Shown piece after piece: positions 1-8,581 of a DNA stretch of 49,003 nucleotides. Numbering within the stretch: position 1 is the first letter of the stretch; the number at the start of each line of letters is the position of its first letter. Source of the stretch: Pseudomonadota bacterium (GTDB lineage: Bacteria > Pseudomonadota > Gammaproteobacteria > Burkholderiales > Burkholderiaceae_C); the NCBI GenBank assembly GCA_018261815.1, contig JAGTRL010000002.1, positions 1 to 49,003 of the forward strand. Reading direction: 5' to 3'. The translations under genes were made by a program, and so were the position numbers. The notes beneath the pieces were generated by a model. It did no database searches. It was not told the DNA's origin and saw only the letters and a program-made list of their open reading frames with translations.

Positions 1-1
1 G

Positions 2-2086
2 GTCGACCTGCAGTTCGACACTGTCGAGGTCGAGGCGCTGCTACAGGCCACGCCCGGTGCCGCGCAGCGCGTCGCGGCACCGCAGTTGCTGGCACGCACG
101 CAGGGCTGGGCGGTGGGCCTGCGCTTGGCGCTGAACACCCTGTCCGACGGCCGCGCCGCGGCCGGCGCGCTGCGCTCGGCCGCGCTCGACCGGCATGTCT
201 TCGACTACCTGGCGACCGAGGTGCTGCAGGACATGCCGGCCGGGCTGCGTCACTTCATGCTGCGCTGCTCGGTGCTGCCCGAGCTGAGTGCCGAGCGCTG
301 CCGGCAGGTGTCGCAGGACGCGCGCGCCGCACACTGGCTGGAGCAGATCGAGCAGCGCGGGCTGTTCATCACCAGCCTCGAAGGCCCCGAGCTGACGCTG
401 CGGCTGCACGACCTGTTCCGCGATTTCCTGGAAGACCGGCTGCTGCGCGAGCTGCCGGACGAGGTGCCTGCGCTGCTGCAGCGCGCCGCGGCCGGCGAGG
501 AGGACACCGTGCGCCGCATCGGCTACCTGCTGCGCGCCGGCGCCATCGACGCGGCCTGTACGCTGCTGTGCACCGAGGGCCCGGCCCTGATCACCCGCGG
601 CGTGATCGCACCGGTGCTGCGCATGATCGAGCAGTTCCCCCCGGCCCAGCGGGACGGCCCGCGCCTGCAGCTGCTGCGCGGACTGGGCTCGTGGGCGATC
701 TGGGACTTCGACGCCATGTGCGACGCCATGCGCCGCGCCGCCGCCGGTTACGCGCAACATGGCGACGCGCCGAACCGGCAGCTGGCGCTGGCCTACGAGG
801 CCATTGCGCTGAGTGGCGCGTCCCGCCTGCCCGCCGCCGACGCGGTGCTGGACAGCCTGCTGGCCGAGCCGCTGCACGACGAGGCGCTGGCCTGCGCGCT
901 GCGCGCGCACATGTGGCAGGCGCTGGACGGCGGGCCGCTCGATCAGGTGGCCCCGCGCTTCCACCGCGAGCTGGACGTGGTCGAGCGGCTGGACAGCACC
1001 ATCGGCTGGTACCAGGCCTCACCGGTGGCACGCTACCTGGGCTTGCCCGGCATCGTGCCGGCGCTGCAGCGTTACGTCAGCGGCGCATTGCGCCATGCGC
1101 AGGACGGCCACACGCCGCTGCGCGTGCTGGCCGTCACCGTGCAGGCCTTCCTGGAGGTGTGGGCCGGCCGGCCCGATGAAGCCGACGCCCTGCTGCGCGC
1201 GGTGGAACAAGACATCCGCTGGTTCGGCCAGACGCGCAACCTCTACACCCAGACCCAGCTGTGCCGCGCGCTGCTGCACGCGCTGCGCGGCGAGGCGCCC
1301 GCGGCGCTGGCCGCGGTGCGCCGGCCGTCGGAGCTGATGGACGAGGAACCCGATGGCCCGCGCCGGCGCCACGGCCAGAGCATGCTGCTGCTGCACGAGG
1401 CGCGGCTGGCGGCCCTGCTGGGCGACACGGCCCGGCTGCAGCAGTGCGCCACCGCGTTGGAGCGTGTACCACAGCAGGAGCTCGAAGCTCCGACGCGGGC
1501 CCAGCGCGCGCTGCTGCCGGCCTACCTGGCCGATGCCGCAAGCGACACGGCACGGGCCATCGCCGTACGCCGCTCGGCCCTGCAACAGGATGCGCTGCTC
1601 AGCCGGCTGGGCCTGGGGGTGGAAACGCGCCTGCGCCTGGCCGCGGCCCTGATGCCCACCCAAGGGCCGGCCGCGGCCCGCGCGGTACTTCACCCGGCGC
1701 TGGCGGCCACCGACGACGCCACCGAAATGGCGCCCGTGCTGCTGTCTGGCCCCGCCGTGCTGCAGGCGCTGGCCCGCGCCGACTGGGGCCGCCAGCTCGA
1801 CGCAGCGTACGTGCAGCGACTGCGCCGCTGGGCCGAGCAGGCGCAGCGGCTGCGGCAGGCTCCCGTTGCGGCCCCGGTGGCCGCGACCGGCGATGCGCTG
1901 GCCGGACTGAGCCCGCGCGAGGCCGAGGTGCTGGCGCACATCGCCGCCGGCGACAGCAACAAGCTGATCGCCCGTGCGCTGGACCTGAGCCCGCACACCG
2001 TCAAGCGCCATGTGGCCAACATCCTGGACAAGCTGGCGCTGCAGACGCGGGGGCAGGCGGCGGCCTGGTACCGGGCGCGGCGCTGA
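2..2086 (+). CDS. MalT-type LuxR-family regulator, 5' end outside window
   Basis: The reading frame is open from base 2, so the true start and the N-terminal ATPase part lie upstream. What is visible is the end of the NTPase/winged-helix part, a long TPR-like helical region and a C-terminal LuxR HTH: LSPREAEVLAHIA, then SNKLIARAL and SPHTVKRHVANILDKL, ending about five residues before the stop. This is the STAND/MalT layout: large ATP-dependent activators that oligomerise when they bind an inducer. It is clearly paralogous to the leftward gene at 3837-6506, sharing blocks such as LTLRLHDLFRDFLEDRLLR and the whole HTH. The inducer and targets cannot be read from the sequence. The neighbouring phospholipase-D lipoprotein gene is a possible target (inference). 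Confidence 0.9.
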   Translation, partial: VDLQFDTVEVEALLQATPGAAQRVAAPQLLARTQGWAVGLRLALNTLSDGRAAAGALRSAALDRHVFDYLATEVLQDMPAGLRHFMLRCSVLPELSAERCRQVSQDARAAHWLEQIEQRGLFITSLEGPELTLRLHDLFRDFLEDRLLRELPDEVPALLQRAAAGEEDTVRRIGYLLRAGAIDAACTLLCTEGPALITRGVIAPVLRMIEQFPPAQRDGPRLQLLRGLGSWAIWDFDAMCDAMRRAAAGYAQHGDAPNRQLALAYEAIALSGASRLPAADAVLDSLLAEPLHDEALACALRAHMWQALDGGPLDQVAPRFHRELDVVERLDSTIGWYQASPVARYLGLPGIVPALQRYVSGALRHAQDGHTPLRVLAVTVQAFLEVWAGRPDEADALLRAVEQDIRWFGQTRNLYTQTQLCRALLHALRGEAPAALAAVRRPSELMDEEPDGPRRRHGQSMLLLHEARLAALLGDTARLQQCATALERVPQQELEAPTRAQRALLPAYLADAASDTARAIAVRRSALQQDALLSRLGLGVETRLRLAAALMPTQGPAAARAVLHPALAATDDATEMAPVLLSGPAVLQALARADWGRQLDAAYVQRLRRWAEQAQRLRQAPVAAPVAATGDALAGLSPREAEVLAHIAAGDSNKLIARALDLSPHTVKRHVANILDKLALQTRGQAAAWYRARR

Positions 2087-2098
2087 CGGCGCATGGCC

Positions 2099-2117
2099 CG
2101 GCGGCCATGGCCCGCCG
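2099..2117. other. short GC-rich hairpin after the first LuxR gene
   Basis: CGGCGG at 2099-2104 pairs with CCGCCG at 2112-2117 around a CCATGGC centre, 12 bases after the regulator's stop codon. There is no T-run, so it is not a classical Rho-independent terminator. It may slow or end transcription, or simply reflect high GC. Confidence 0.3.
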
Positions 2118-2218
2118 GCGCTGGCGCGATGGCTCCATCGAGCGATGTGCGGCGGCGGTCCGAAGCCCAGACTTCGGGGCATCGAACGGTGCACCGACGC
2201 CGTGCCCAGGAGACCGCC

Positions 2219-3787
2219 ATGACCGCCCGCACGACCCACCGCATCCCGCTGCTCGGCGCCCTGCTGCTGGCGCTGCTGCTCGGTGCCTGTGCCAGCCTGC
2301 CCGACCTGCCGGATCTGCCGTCCCCCGCGCCGGCAGATCCGGCACCGCGCTTGCAGGACACCACCCTGGCGCGCATCGCCATCGATTCGACCCCGCCGGC
2401 CAAGCGCCACCTGTCGGGCCTGCGCCTGCTGCCCGCCGGCGACCATGCCTTCGACGCCCGGCTGGCGCTGGCCCGGCATGCCGAGCGCACGCTGGACGCG
2501 CAGTACTACGTGATCGCCGACGACGCCGCCGGCCGGCAGTTCCTCGGGGCGCTGCGCGACGCCGCACAACGCGGCGTGCGCGTGCGCTTGTTGGTGGACG
2601 ACCTGCACAGCGGCGACGTGGCCGATCTGCTGGCCGGGCTGGCGGCGCACGAGCGCGTCGAGGTGCGGCTGTTCAACCCGCTGCCCGTGCGCAGCGGCTC
2701 GCCGATGACCCGCCTGCTGCTCAGCCCGAGCCAGTTCGAGCAGCTGCATCGGCGCATGCACAACAAGCTGTTCATCGCCGACGGGCACGTGGCCGTCACC
2801 GGCGGGCGCAATGTCGGCGACGAGTACTTCATGCATGCCAGCGCAGCCAACTTCGTCGACATGGATGTCCTGGCCACCGGCGCCGTGCTGGGCCCGCTGA
2901 CACAGGCCTTCGAGCGCTACTGGAACAGCACCCATGCCTACCCGCTGCAGGCGCTGCAGGGCACTGTCGACACAGCCGCGCAGCGCGAACGCTTCGCTGA
3001 ACAGTTGCGCCGTGCCAGGCTGCTGGCCGCGCCGAGTGGGCGCGACCTGCTCGGCCATAGCGCGGTGAGCCGGCAGCTGACCGACGGCCACCTGGAACTG
3101 CTGTTCGCGCCGGTGCAGGTGCTGGCCGATTCGCCCGACAAGGTGGTGCAGACGGCAACGCTGGACGACAGCGCGCTCGGCCAGGGTCTGGGGCGGCTGC
3201 GCGAGGCGCGCTCCGAGGTGGTGATCGTGTCGCCCTATTTCATCCCGGGCGTGCGCGGCATGGCCATGCTGCGCGAGGCCACGGCGGCACGGGTGCGCGT
3301 CACGGTGCTGACCAACTCGATGGCCGCCACCGACGAGCCGATGGTGCACCACGCCTATGCGCGCTACCGCCAGCCGATGCTCGACATGGGCGTGACGATC
3401 CACGAGCTGAGCCCGCGGCTGATCCGCAAGACCGGGGTGTTCGGCGACTTCCGCTCGTCCGATGGGCGGCTGCATGCCAAGGTGGCCGTGGCCGACCGGC
3501 GCTGGGTGCTGATGGGCTCGATGAACATGGACGGCCGCTCGGCGCTGGCCAATACCGAGCTGGGCCTGCTGATCGATTCGCCCGAGCTGGCCTGGGAGCT
3601 GCGCAGCCTGCTGCAGCGCGCCCATGCCGGCAGCACCTACAAGTTGCGCCGTGCCGGCCAGGGCATCGAATGGGTGACGCGCGACGGCGCCGCCGAGCGG
3701 GTGCAGCAGCAGGAGCCCGGCGCCGACCTGGGCCTGCGGCTGAAGACCGCGCTGCTGTCGCTGTTCATCGCCGAGGATCTGCTGTAG
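2219..3787 (+). CDS. phospholipase D / cardiolipin synthase family lipoprotein
   Basis: A 522-residue protein with two HKD active-site motifs: H181-x-K183-x4-D188 followed by GGRN, and H419-x-K421-x4-D426 followed by GSMNMDGRS. Two HKD motifs define the PLD superfamily, whose members hydrolyse or exchange phosphodiesters (cardiolipin synthases, phospholipases). The N-terminus is a lipoprotein signal: basic start, hydrophobic LLGALLLALLLGAC and a lipobox Cys at 24, so the enzyme is probably anchored on the periplasmic side. The ATG at 2219 is chosen over an in-frame upstream start because AGGAGA sits just before it and the signal peptide begins there. It lies between two facing MalT-type regulators. 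Substrate is unproven; a ClsC-like phosphatidyl-transferase role is the likeliest. Confidence 0.88.
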   Translation: MTARTTHRIPLLGALLLALLLGACASLPDLPDLPSPAPADPAPRLQDTTLARIAIDSTPPAKRHLSGLRLLPAGDHAFDARLALARHAERTLDAQYYVIADDAAGRQFLGALRDAAQRGVRVRLLVDDLHSGDVADLLAGLAAHERVEVRLFNPLPVRSGSPMTRLLLSPSQFEQLHRRMHNKLFIADGHVAVTGGRNVGDEYFMHASAANFVDMDVLATGAVLGPLTQAFERYWNSTHAYPLQALQGTVDTAAQRERFAEQLRRARLLAAPSGRDLLGHSAVSRQLTDGHLELLFAPVQVLADSPDKVVQTATLDDSALGQGLGRLREARSEVVIVSPYFIPGVRGMAMLREATAARVRVTVLTNSMAATDEPMVHHAYARYRQPMLDMGVTIHELSPRLIRKTGVFGDFRSSDGRLHAKVAVADRRWVLMGSMNMDGRSALANTELGLLIDSPELAWELRSLLQRAHAGSTYKLRRAGQGIEWVTRDGAAERVQQQEPGADLGLRLKTALLSLFIAEDLL

Positions 3788-3836
3788 GCGCGGCACGCCG
3801 CGGCGGCGGCGGGCAGGCCGACCGCAGGGCTCCGGT

Positions 3837-6506
3837 TCAGCCCTGCTGCCGCCAGCGCGCGGCCGCCTGGCCGCGGGTGTCGACGCCGAGCTTGTCGAGG
3901 ATGTTGGCCACATGCCGCTTGACGGTGTGCGGGCTCAGCTGGAAGGCCCGGGCGATGAGCTTGTTGCTGTCGCCGGCGGCGATGCGTTGCAGCACCTCGC
4001 GCTCGCGTTCGGACAGCTCCTCCAGCCCAGGGGCACCCACGGCCGAGGCCGGCACCTCGGCGGCGGCCGGCCTGCTGGCGTGCCCGGGGCCGAGCAGTGC
4101 CGGCAGCTGACGCAGCAGCTCGCGCTGCGCGGCATCGAGCCGGCCGGCCCAGGGCTGCTCCGCCAGCCGCTGCAGCACGGCCACACCGGCGAACAGCGCG
4201 CCGCCCTTGTCGCCGCACTGCAGCACCTGCTGCAACCACGGGCGCAGCAGCGCGGCGGCGGCGTCCAGTGCGCCCTGCCGCGCATGGATGTCGGCCACCA
4301 TGAAACGCGCCTGCGCGCCAGCGTAGTAGCGGTAGCGCTCGATATCGTGGGCCATCGGCTCGAGCAGCGTGCGCGCCTCGTCCAGCCGGCCGTCGAGCAG
4401 CGCCACGAAGGCCCGGCTCCAGGCACGGCAGCGCGCCGCCGAGGCCCATTCCCATGGGTGGGCGGCCTCGTGCAGCAGTTGGTCGACGCGGCGCTGCGTG
4501 TCGGCGTCGCCGAGCAGCCAGGCGGCTCGCGCCCGCACCGCCAGCACGTCCGACAAGTGCACGCGGCGGTGGCTGGGCGCGCTGTTCTGGATCACATCCT
4601 GGTAGGCCTGTTGGCCGTGCCTGAAGCACGCTTCGGGCTCGCCGCGCAGCGCGTGCAGCAGCACATGCGTCAGAGCGTTGTCGGTCATCAGCAGGCGCGG
4701 ACGGCCGAGCCAGCGGCAGTCCTCGTCGGCGCGCTGCAGCCAGTCCCAGGCTTCGTCCAGCCGGCCGGCGCCGATGGCCTGACCGGCGCGCACGTGCAGC
4801 ATCGCCGCGCGCAGCTGCGACGGCGCCTGGCCGGCCACCCGCGTCACGCCCACGGCAAACCGCTCGAGCAGCGCGCCCATGCCCGGCAGGCCGACCAGCA
4901 GGCTGAGGTTGGCGCATTGCAGCCACAGGCGCACGTCGGGCATGCGTTCCAGGCAGTCGAGCATGGCGGCGACGAAGCCCACCACCTCCTCGCTGCGTTC
5001 GCCGGCGAAGGCGTCCCAGGCGCTGATGTAGAGGATGACCGCCCGCGCCGCATCGTCCACATCCAGTGCGCGCAACGCCTGGAGTTGCGTGCTGGCCTCG
5101 TCCTTGCGCCCGATGTGGTGCAGGCCGGCGCAGGCATAGGCGCTGGCCACCGCCTCGTCGCGCCGCCGCCCGGCGCCGGCATGTCCAGCGGCGGCCTGGT
5201 GCATGGCCTCGAACAGCGTGTCCCAGTCGTAGCGGCTGAAGGCCAGCAGTCCGCGCAGCAGGTGCAGGTCCGCATGGCGCTCGAACTGTGCCGGCGGGAA
5301 CAGCGCCAGCATCTGCTCCAGCCCCGGGCCACCACCCACCGCCAGCAGCTCCGGGCCGCGCTGCGCCAGCACGCGCACCGCATCGTCCCAGGCGCCGGCA
5401 CGGGCCAGGAAGCCGACGGCGCGCGACAGGTCCGGCTCGTGCTCGGCCGCGCGCTTGAGCAGCCCCGGCAGTCTGTCGGGGTGCAGGCGCAGCAGGCGGT
5501 CTTCGAGGAAGTCGCGGAACAGGTCGTGCAGGCGCAGCGTCAGCGGCTCGGTGTCGAGCACGCTGACGAACAGGCCGCGGCGCTCCACCTCCTCCAGCAG
5601 CCGGGAGGCCTGCGTGTCGCCGCTGACCTGCGCGCAGCGCTCGGCCGTGAGCTCGGGCAGCACCGCGCAATGCAGCAGAAACGCCTGCAGTGCCTGCGGC
5701 ATGTCCTCGAGCACCTCCGAGGCCAGATAGTCGAACAGGTGGCGCTGGGTGGCGCTGGCGCCGCGGCGCGGCGCCAGCGCGGATCCCGCGGCCAGGCTCA
5801 GGCGCAAGCCGGCGGCCCAGCCGTGCGTGCGCTGCAGCAGCGCGCGCGTGCGCTCGGGCTCTGCCGCCTGGCCACTCAGCGCCAGCAGCGCATCCACCTC
5901 GGCCGGGCTGAAACGCAACTGGCGCTGGCCGAATTCGGCCAGCTCGCCGGCGGCGCGCAGCCGCGCCAGCGGCAGCGGCGGCTCCACCCGGCTGGCCAGC
6001 ACCAGGCCCCAGCGCTCGGGCCAGCGCTGCAGCATGCGCTGCAGCAGCTCGAAGACCTGCGGGTCGGTGATGCGGTGCAGGTCATCGACAACGATCAGGC
6101 CGCGCGGCAGCTCGGCCGCAGCCAGCGCATTGACCAGCTCGCCGGCCACGTCGCCCAGGCCGCGTTCGCCCATCGCCAGCGTGGCCAGCGCCTCGGGCGC
6201 GACACGCCAGGGCAGGTCGAAGGGCTCCAGCGCCGCCGTCAGGCAGGCCAGGAAACGCTGCAGCGGGTCGTCCTCGTCGGCGCTGATCCAGGCCAGCGCG
6301 CAGCCTTCGGGCAGTTGGCGGATCTGCCGCGTCAGTGCGGCCGTCTTGCCGTAACCGGCCGGGGCGAGCAGCAGCGTCAGCTTGGCCTGTTGCAGCGCCT
6401 GCCCGAGCGTGCGTTCCAGCGCGTGGCGTTCGACCAGCGCGCTGCGCGGGCGCGGCGGCTGGATCTTGGCCAGCGCGAAGGCCGGCAGCGTTTCCTGCGA
6501 GGGCAT
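3837..6506 (-). CDS. MalT-type LuxR-family ATP-dependent regulator
   Basis: An 889-residue protein of the usual MalT length. Residues 48-55 form the Walker A motif (APAGYGKT). A VVDDLH Walker-B-like stretch follows, then a winged-helix/TPR-type helical region, and the C-terminal HTH contains LSEREREVLQRIAAGDSN and SPHTVKRHVANILDKL. Such proteins sense a small molecule, bind ATP and activate promoters as oligomers. The ATG at 6506 is the first start consistent with the family's N-terminus; the frame stays open further upstream, but that part has no family similarity and overlaps other genes. It is divergent from a small cupin gene and converges on the PLD gene. It is paralogous to the truncated regulator at the left edge. 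Confidence 0.92.
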   Translation of the reverse strand: MPSQETLPAFALAKIQPPRPRSALVERHALERTLGQALQQAKLTLLLAPAGYGKTAALTRQIRQLPEGCALAWISADEDDPLQRFLACLTAALEPFDLPWRVAPEALATLAMGERGLGDVAGELVNALAAAELPRGLIVVDDLHRITDPQVFELLQRMLQRWPERWGLVLASRVEPPLPLARLRAAGELAEFGQRQLRFSPAEVDALLALSGQAAEPERTRALLQRTHGWAAGLRLSLAAGSALAPRRGASATQRHLFDYLASEVLEDMPQALQAFLLHCAVLPELTAERCAQVSGDTQASRLLEEVERRGLFVSVLDTEPLTLRLHDLFRDFLEDRLLRLHPDRLPGLLKRAAEHEPDLSRAVGFLARAGAWDDAVRVLAQRGPELLAVGGGPGLEQMLALFPPAQFERHADLHLLRGLLAFSRYDWDTLFEAMHQAAAGHAGAGRRRDEAVASAYACAGLHHIGRKDEASTQLQALRALDVDDAARAVILYISAWDAFAGERSEEVVGFVAAMLDCLERMPDVRLWLQCANLSLLVGLPGMGALLERFAVGVTRVAGQAPSQLRAAMLHVRAGQAIGAGRLDEAWDWLQRADEDCRWLGRPRLLMTDNALTHVLLHALRGEPEACFRHGQQAYQDVIQNSAPSHRRVHLSDVLAVRARAAWLLGDADTQRRVDQLLHEAAHPWEWASAARCRAWSRAFVALLDGRLDEARTLLEPMAHDIERYRYYAGAQARFMVADIHARQGALDAAAALLRPWLQQVLQCGDKGGALFAGVAVLQRLAEQPWAGRLDAAQRELLRQLPALLGPGHASRPAAAEVPASAVGAPGLEELSEREREVLQRIAAGDSNKLIARAFQLSPHTVKRHVANILDKLGVDTRGQAAARWRQQG

Positions 6507-6610
6507 CGACGGATTCTGGCGCAGCCGCCGGCGTGCTGCCGAATGGCTCTTTTGGGCGATGCGCGGCGCCGCGACGCGCCGCAGACTGGGCCGACACTCG
6601 ACGCCCGCCC

Positions 6611-6958
6611 GTGCACATCGTCCACCACGCCCACCTGAAGCCGCAGCGCTGCGACGGCGAACAGCAGTTTGCGGCCGCCGACCGCAGCCTGGGGGTGCAC
6701 GGCTTCGAAGTCTGGATGCGGCGCCTGGACCCCGGTGCGCACAGCGTCGAGACCTGCCACGACGGCGAACTGGTGGTGCTGGTGCTGACGGGCTGCGGCA
6801 AGCTGCTGGTCGATGGCGGCCCGCAGCGCTTCGCCGCGCCCTGCACGGTGCTGGTGCCGCCGAAGCGTCCCTTCCAGTTCGTGAACCACGGCAGCGAGCC
6901 GATGCAGATGGTGGCGGTGAGCAGCGCTTCGCCGAGGCCGAAGAAGCCCGCGTCCTGA
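6611..6958 (+). CDS. small cupin-domain protein
   Basis: A 115-residue protein starting at a GTG (VHIVHHAHLKPQ). It has the feel of a single double-stranded beta-helix: an opening block with H, E and G (PGAHSVETCHDGELVVLVLTG), a connecting region and a second block ending in PFQFVNHGSEPMQMVAV. Such mini-cupins bind metal and/or small ligands and can be sensors or simple enzymes. It is transcribed away from the MalT-type regulator, with about 100 bases between the two starts, so it may be that regulator's target or ligand-handling partner (inference). There is no strong Shine-Dalgarno before the GTG, so the start is uncertain. A hairpin follows the stop codon. Confidence 0.72.
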   Translation: MHIVHHAHLKPQRCDGEQQFAAADRSLGVHGFEVWMRRLDPGAHSVETCHDGELVVLVLTGCGKLLVDGGPQRFAAPCTVLVPPKRPFQFVNHGSEPMQMVAVSSASPRPKKPAS

Positions 6959-6966
6959 CGCCGCGC

Positions 6967-6997
6967 GGGCCATGCGGGCGGCGCCCGCGCATGGCCC
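6967..6997 (+). terminator. GC-rich stem-loop after the cupin gene
   Basis: The arm at 6967-6979 (GGGCCATGCGGGC) pairs with 6983-6997 (GCCCGCGCATGGCCC) with a two-base bulge, starting 8 bases after the cupin stop. There is no U-tract, so termination is possible but not certain. Confidence 0.4.
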
Positions 6998-7063
6998 ATC
7001 GACCCCGACCGCGCTGGCTCCTTCGGGCGATGAAGCCAAGTCCCGCCGCGGGAACACTGCGAA

Positions 7064-7088
7064 GCATGTCGAAAGCTCTTCGACATGC
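7064..7088. promoter_or_regulatory. perfect 10-bp inverted repeat upstream of hemerythrin-like gene
   Basis: GCATGTCGAA (7064-7073) and TTCGACATGC (7079-7088) are exact reverse complements around a 5-base centre, 40 bases before the start at 7128. The position fits an operator or a 5'-UTR hairpin for the downstream gene group. No protein can be assigned to it. Confidence 0.5.
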
Positions 7089-7127
7089 CCACAAGGATCC
7101 GCAACCCACAGACGAGGAAGCACAACC

Positions 7128-7853
7128 ATGACCCCCACCCTGATCGCCAGCAAGTCGCCAGCCCAGACCGCCACAGGCAGCGCGCCGCGCGTGGACCTGT
7201 ACGCGCCGATCCACAAGGCGCTGCGCAGTTTCATGAGCGACACGCTGCTGCGTGTGGGCCGCATCGACGTGGCCGACATCGATGAGATGCAGTGCACGCT
7301 GGCCCAATGCGACGAGCTGCTGGCGCTGTGCGAAAGCCACGTGCACCACGAGAATCACTTCATGCACCCGGCCATCGAGGCGCGGCAGCCGAGCGGCTCG
7401 GTGCGCATCGCCCACGAGCACGAGGAGCACCTGCAGCACATCGGCGAGCTGCGCGACGAGTTGGCCACGCTGCGCGCCGCACCGCGCCAGGCACGGGCGG
7501 CGCTGGCGCTGCGGCTGTACCGGCACCTGGCGCTGTTCGTGGCGGCGAACCTGCAGCACATGCACATCGAGGAGACGGCGCACAACGCCGCGCTGTGGGC
7601 GCACTACAGCGATGCCGAGCTGATGCAGTTGCACGGCAGGCTGATGGCATCGATCGACCCGCGCGAGCACCTGCTGGTGGGCCGCTGGATGCTGCCGGCG
7701 CTGACGCCGGACGAGCGTGCCGCGGTCGTGCGCGGCATGCAGGCCGAGACGCCGCCCGAGGCCTTGATGGGGCTGCTGGCGCACATCCGGCCGCACCTGG
7801 ACGACAAAGCCTGGACGCAGTTGTCGCAGGCCACCTTGACCCACCCGAGCTGA
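7128..7853 (+). CDS. hemerythrin/HHE-like helical protein
   Basis: A 241-residue, mostly helical, histidine- and glutamate-rich protein. It shows repeated HxxxE-type metal-ligand candidates: ESHVHHENHFMHPAIE, HEHEEHLQHI and NLQHMHIEETAHN. These fit the hemerythrin-like HHE cation-binding family, whose members bind a di-iron centre and sense or handle O2, NO or oxidative stress. The ATG at 7128 follows a GAGGAAG ribosome site at about 8 bases; the upstream in-frame extension has no such support. It is first of three rightward genes (this, a small membrane peptide, a cytochrome c), which suggests a redox or stress role (inference). A C-terminal region of about 80 residues after the HHE part is unassigned. 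Confidence 0.8.
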   Translation: MTPTLIASKSPAQTATGSAPRVDLYAPIHKALRSFMSDTLLRVGRIDVADIDEMQCTLAQCDELLALCESHVHHENHFMHPAIEARQPSGSVRIAHEHEEHLQHIGELRDELATLRAAPRQARAALALRLYRHLALFVAANLQHMHIEETAHNAALWAHYSDAELMQLHGRLMASIDPREHLLVGRWMLPALTPDERAAVVRGMQAETPPEALMGLLAHIRPHLDDKAWTQLSQATLTHPS

Positions 7854-7895
7854 GGCTGCCCGCGCGGCGGCCGGCATGGATTGCGGAGAGACGAC

Positions 7896-8069
7896 ATGGA
7901 TACCAAGCACTTTCACTGGATCACCCTGGCCACCGCCGCGCTGGCCGCTCTGGCCGCGGCCTCGAGCCTGGCGCTGGAGGCGCAGCGCCCATCCGACGCG
8001 ACGCTGGCCGGCCCGCTGGGGGCACTGCCCGCCATCACCACCGCCGCCACCACCCCACCCAACACCTGA
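7896..8069 (+). CDS. 57-residue membrane/secreted peptide, unknown
   Basis: Starts at ATG 7896 after a GCGGAGAG ribosome site. It has one hydrophobic segment (about residues 8-28: ITLATAALAALAAASSLALE) and then a short tail rich in Ala, Thr and Pro. It may be a single-pass inner-membrane peptide or carry a signal peptide. I do not recognise the family. It lies between the hemerythrin-like and cytochrome c genes, 42 bases after the first and 11 before the second, so it is probably co-transcribed. A good ribosome site and tight spacing favour a real gene despite its size. Confidence 0.6.
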   Translation: MDTKHFHWITLATAALAALAAASSLALEAQRPSDATLAGPLGALPAITTAATTPPNT

Positions 8070-8080
8070 GGAGATGCACG

Positions 8081-8581
8081 ATGTTCAGGAAGACGAGCAA
8101 GACGAAGTTCCGCATGAACGCCACGCTGGCTGCGACCGCACTGCTGTTGCAGGCGGCGGCGCAGGCCGAGCCGGCTCAGGGGCACGACAAGAGCCTGGTG
8201 GCACGCGGCCGCTACCTGGTGCAGATCGCCGGCTGCAACGATTGCCACACCCCCGGCTACATGCAGGCCGCCGGCAAGGTCGACGAGAAGCTGTGGCTCA
8301 CCGGCGAAACGCTGGGCTGGCGCGGGCCCTGGGGCACCAGCTATGCGACCAACCTGCGGCTGTTCGCAAGCAACCTGTCGCAGGCGCAGTGGCTGCAGCA
8401 CGTGGGCACGATGCGCCCGCGCCCGCCGATGCCCTACTTCAACATGCAGGCCATGAGCGAGACCGACCGCAAGGCGATCTATGCCTACCTGAAGGCGATG
8501 GGCCCGGCCGGGCAGCCGGCGCCGGCCTGGGTGCCGCCGGGCAAGGAGCCGCCGCCGCCCTACGCGCTGTTCCCGGGCTGA
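8081..8581 (+). CDS. secreted monohaem cytochrome c
   Basis: A 166-residue protein with an N-terminal export signal (ATLAATALLLQAAAQAE, cleavage near residue 30). It has one c-type haem site, C52-N-D-C55-H56, so it should be matured in the periplasm. A Met in YFNMQAMSETD, before the closing helix KAIYAYLKAM, is a plausible sixth ligand. GAGGAG precedes the ATG. The C-terminus is proline-rich (PAWVPPGKEPPPPYALFPG). Small cytochromes of this kind carry electrons for periplasmic dehydrogenases or to terminal oxidases; no partner dehydrogenase is adjacent. The last 22 bases overlap the end of the convergent MscS gene. Confidence 0.85.
   Translation: MFRKTSKTKFRMNATLAATALLLQAAAQAEPAQGHDKSLVARGRYLVQIAGCNDCHTPGYMQAAGKVDEKLWLTGETLGWRGPWGTSYATNLRLFASNLSQAQWLQHVGTMRPRPPMPYFNMQAMSETDRKAIYAYLKAMGPAGQPAPAWVPPGKEPPPPYALFPG

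Noticed and set aside
1019-3913. 964-codon leftward open frame across the LuxR and PLD genes
   Set aside because: Antisense frame of GC-rich genes: composition is Gln/His/Arg/Ala-rich without domains, and both sense genes have clear motifs.
6507-7916. N-terminal extension of the leftward MalT-type gene
   Set aside because: The frame stays open but the residues have no family similarity and lie antisense to the cupin and hemerythrin-like genes.
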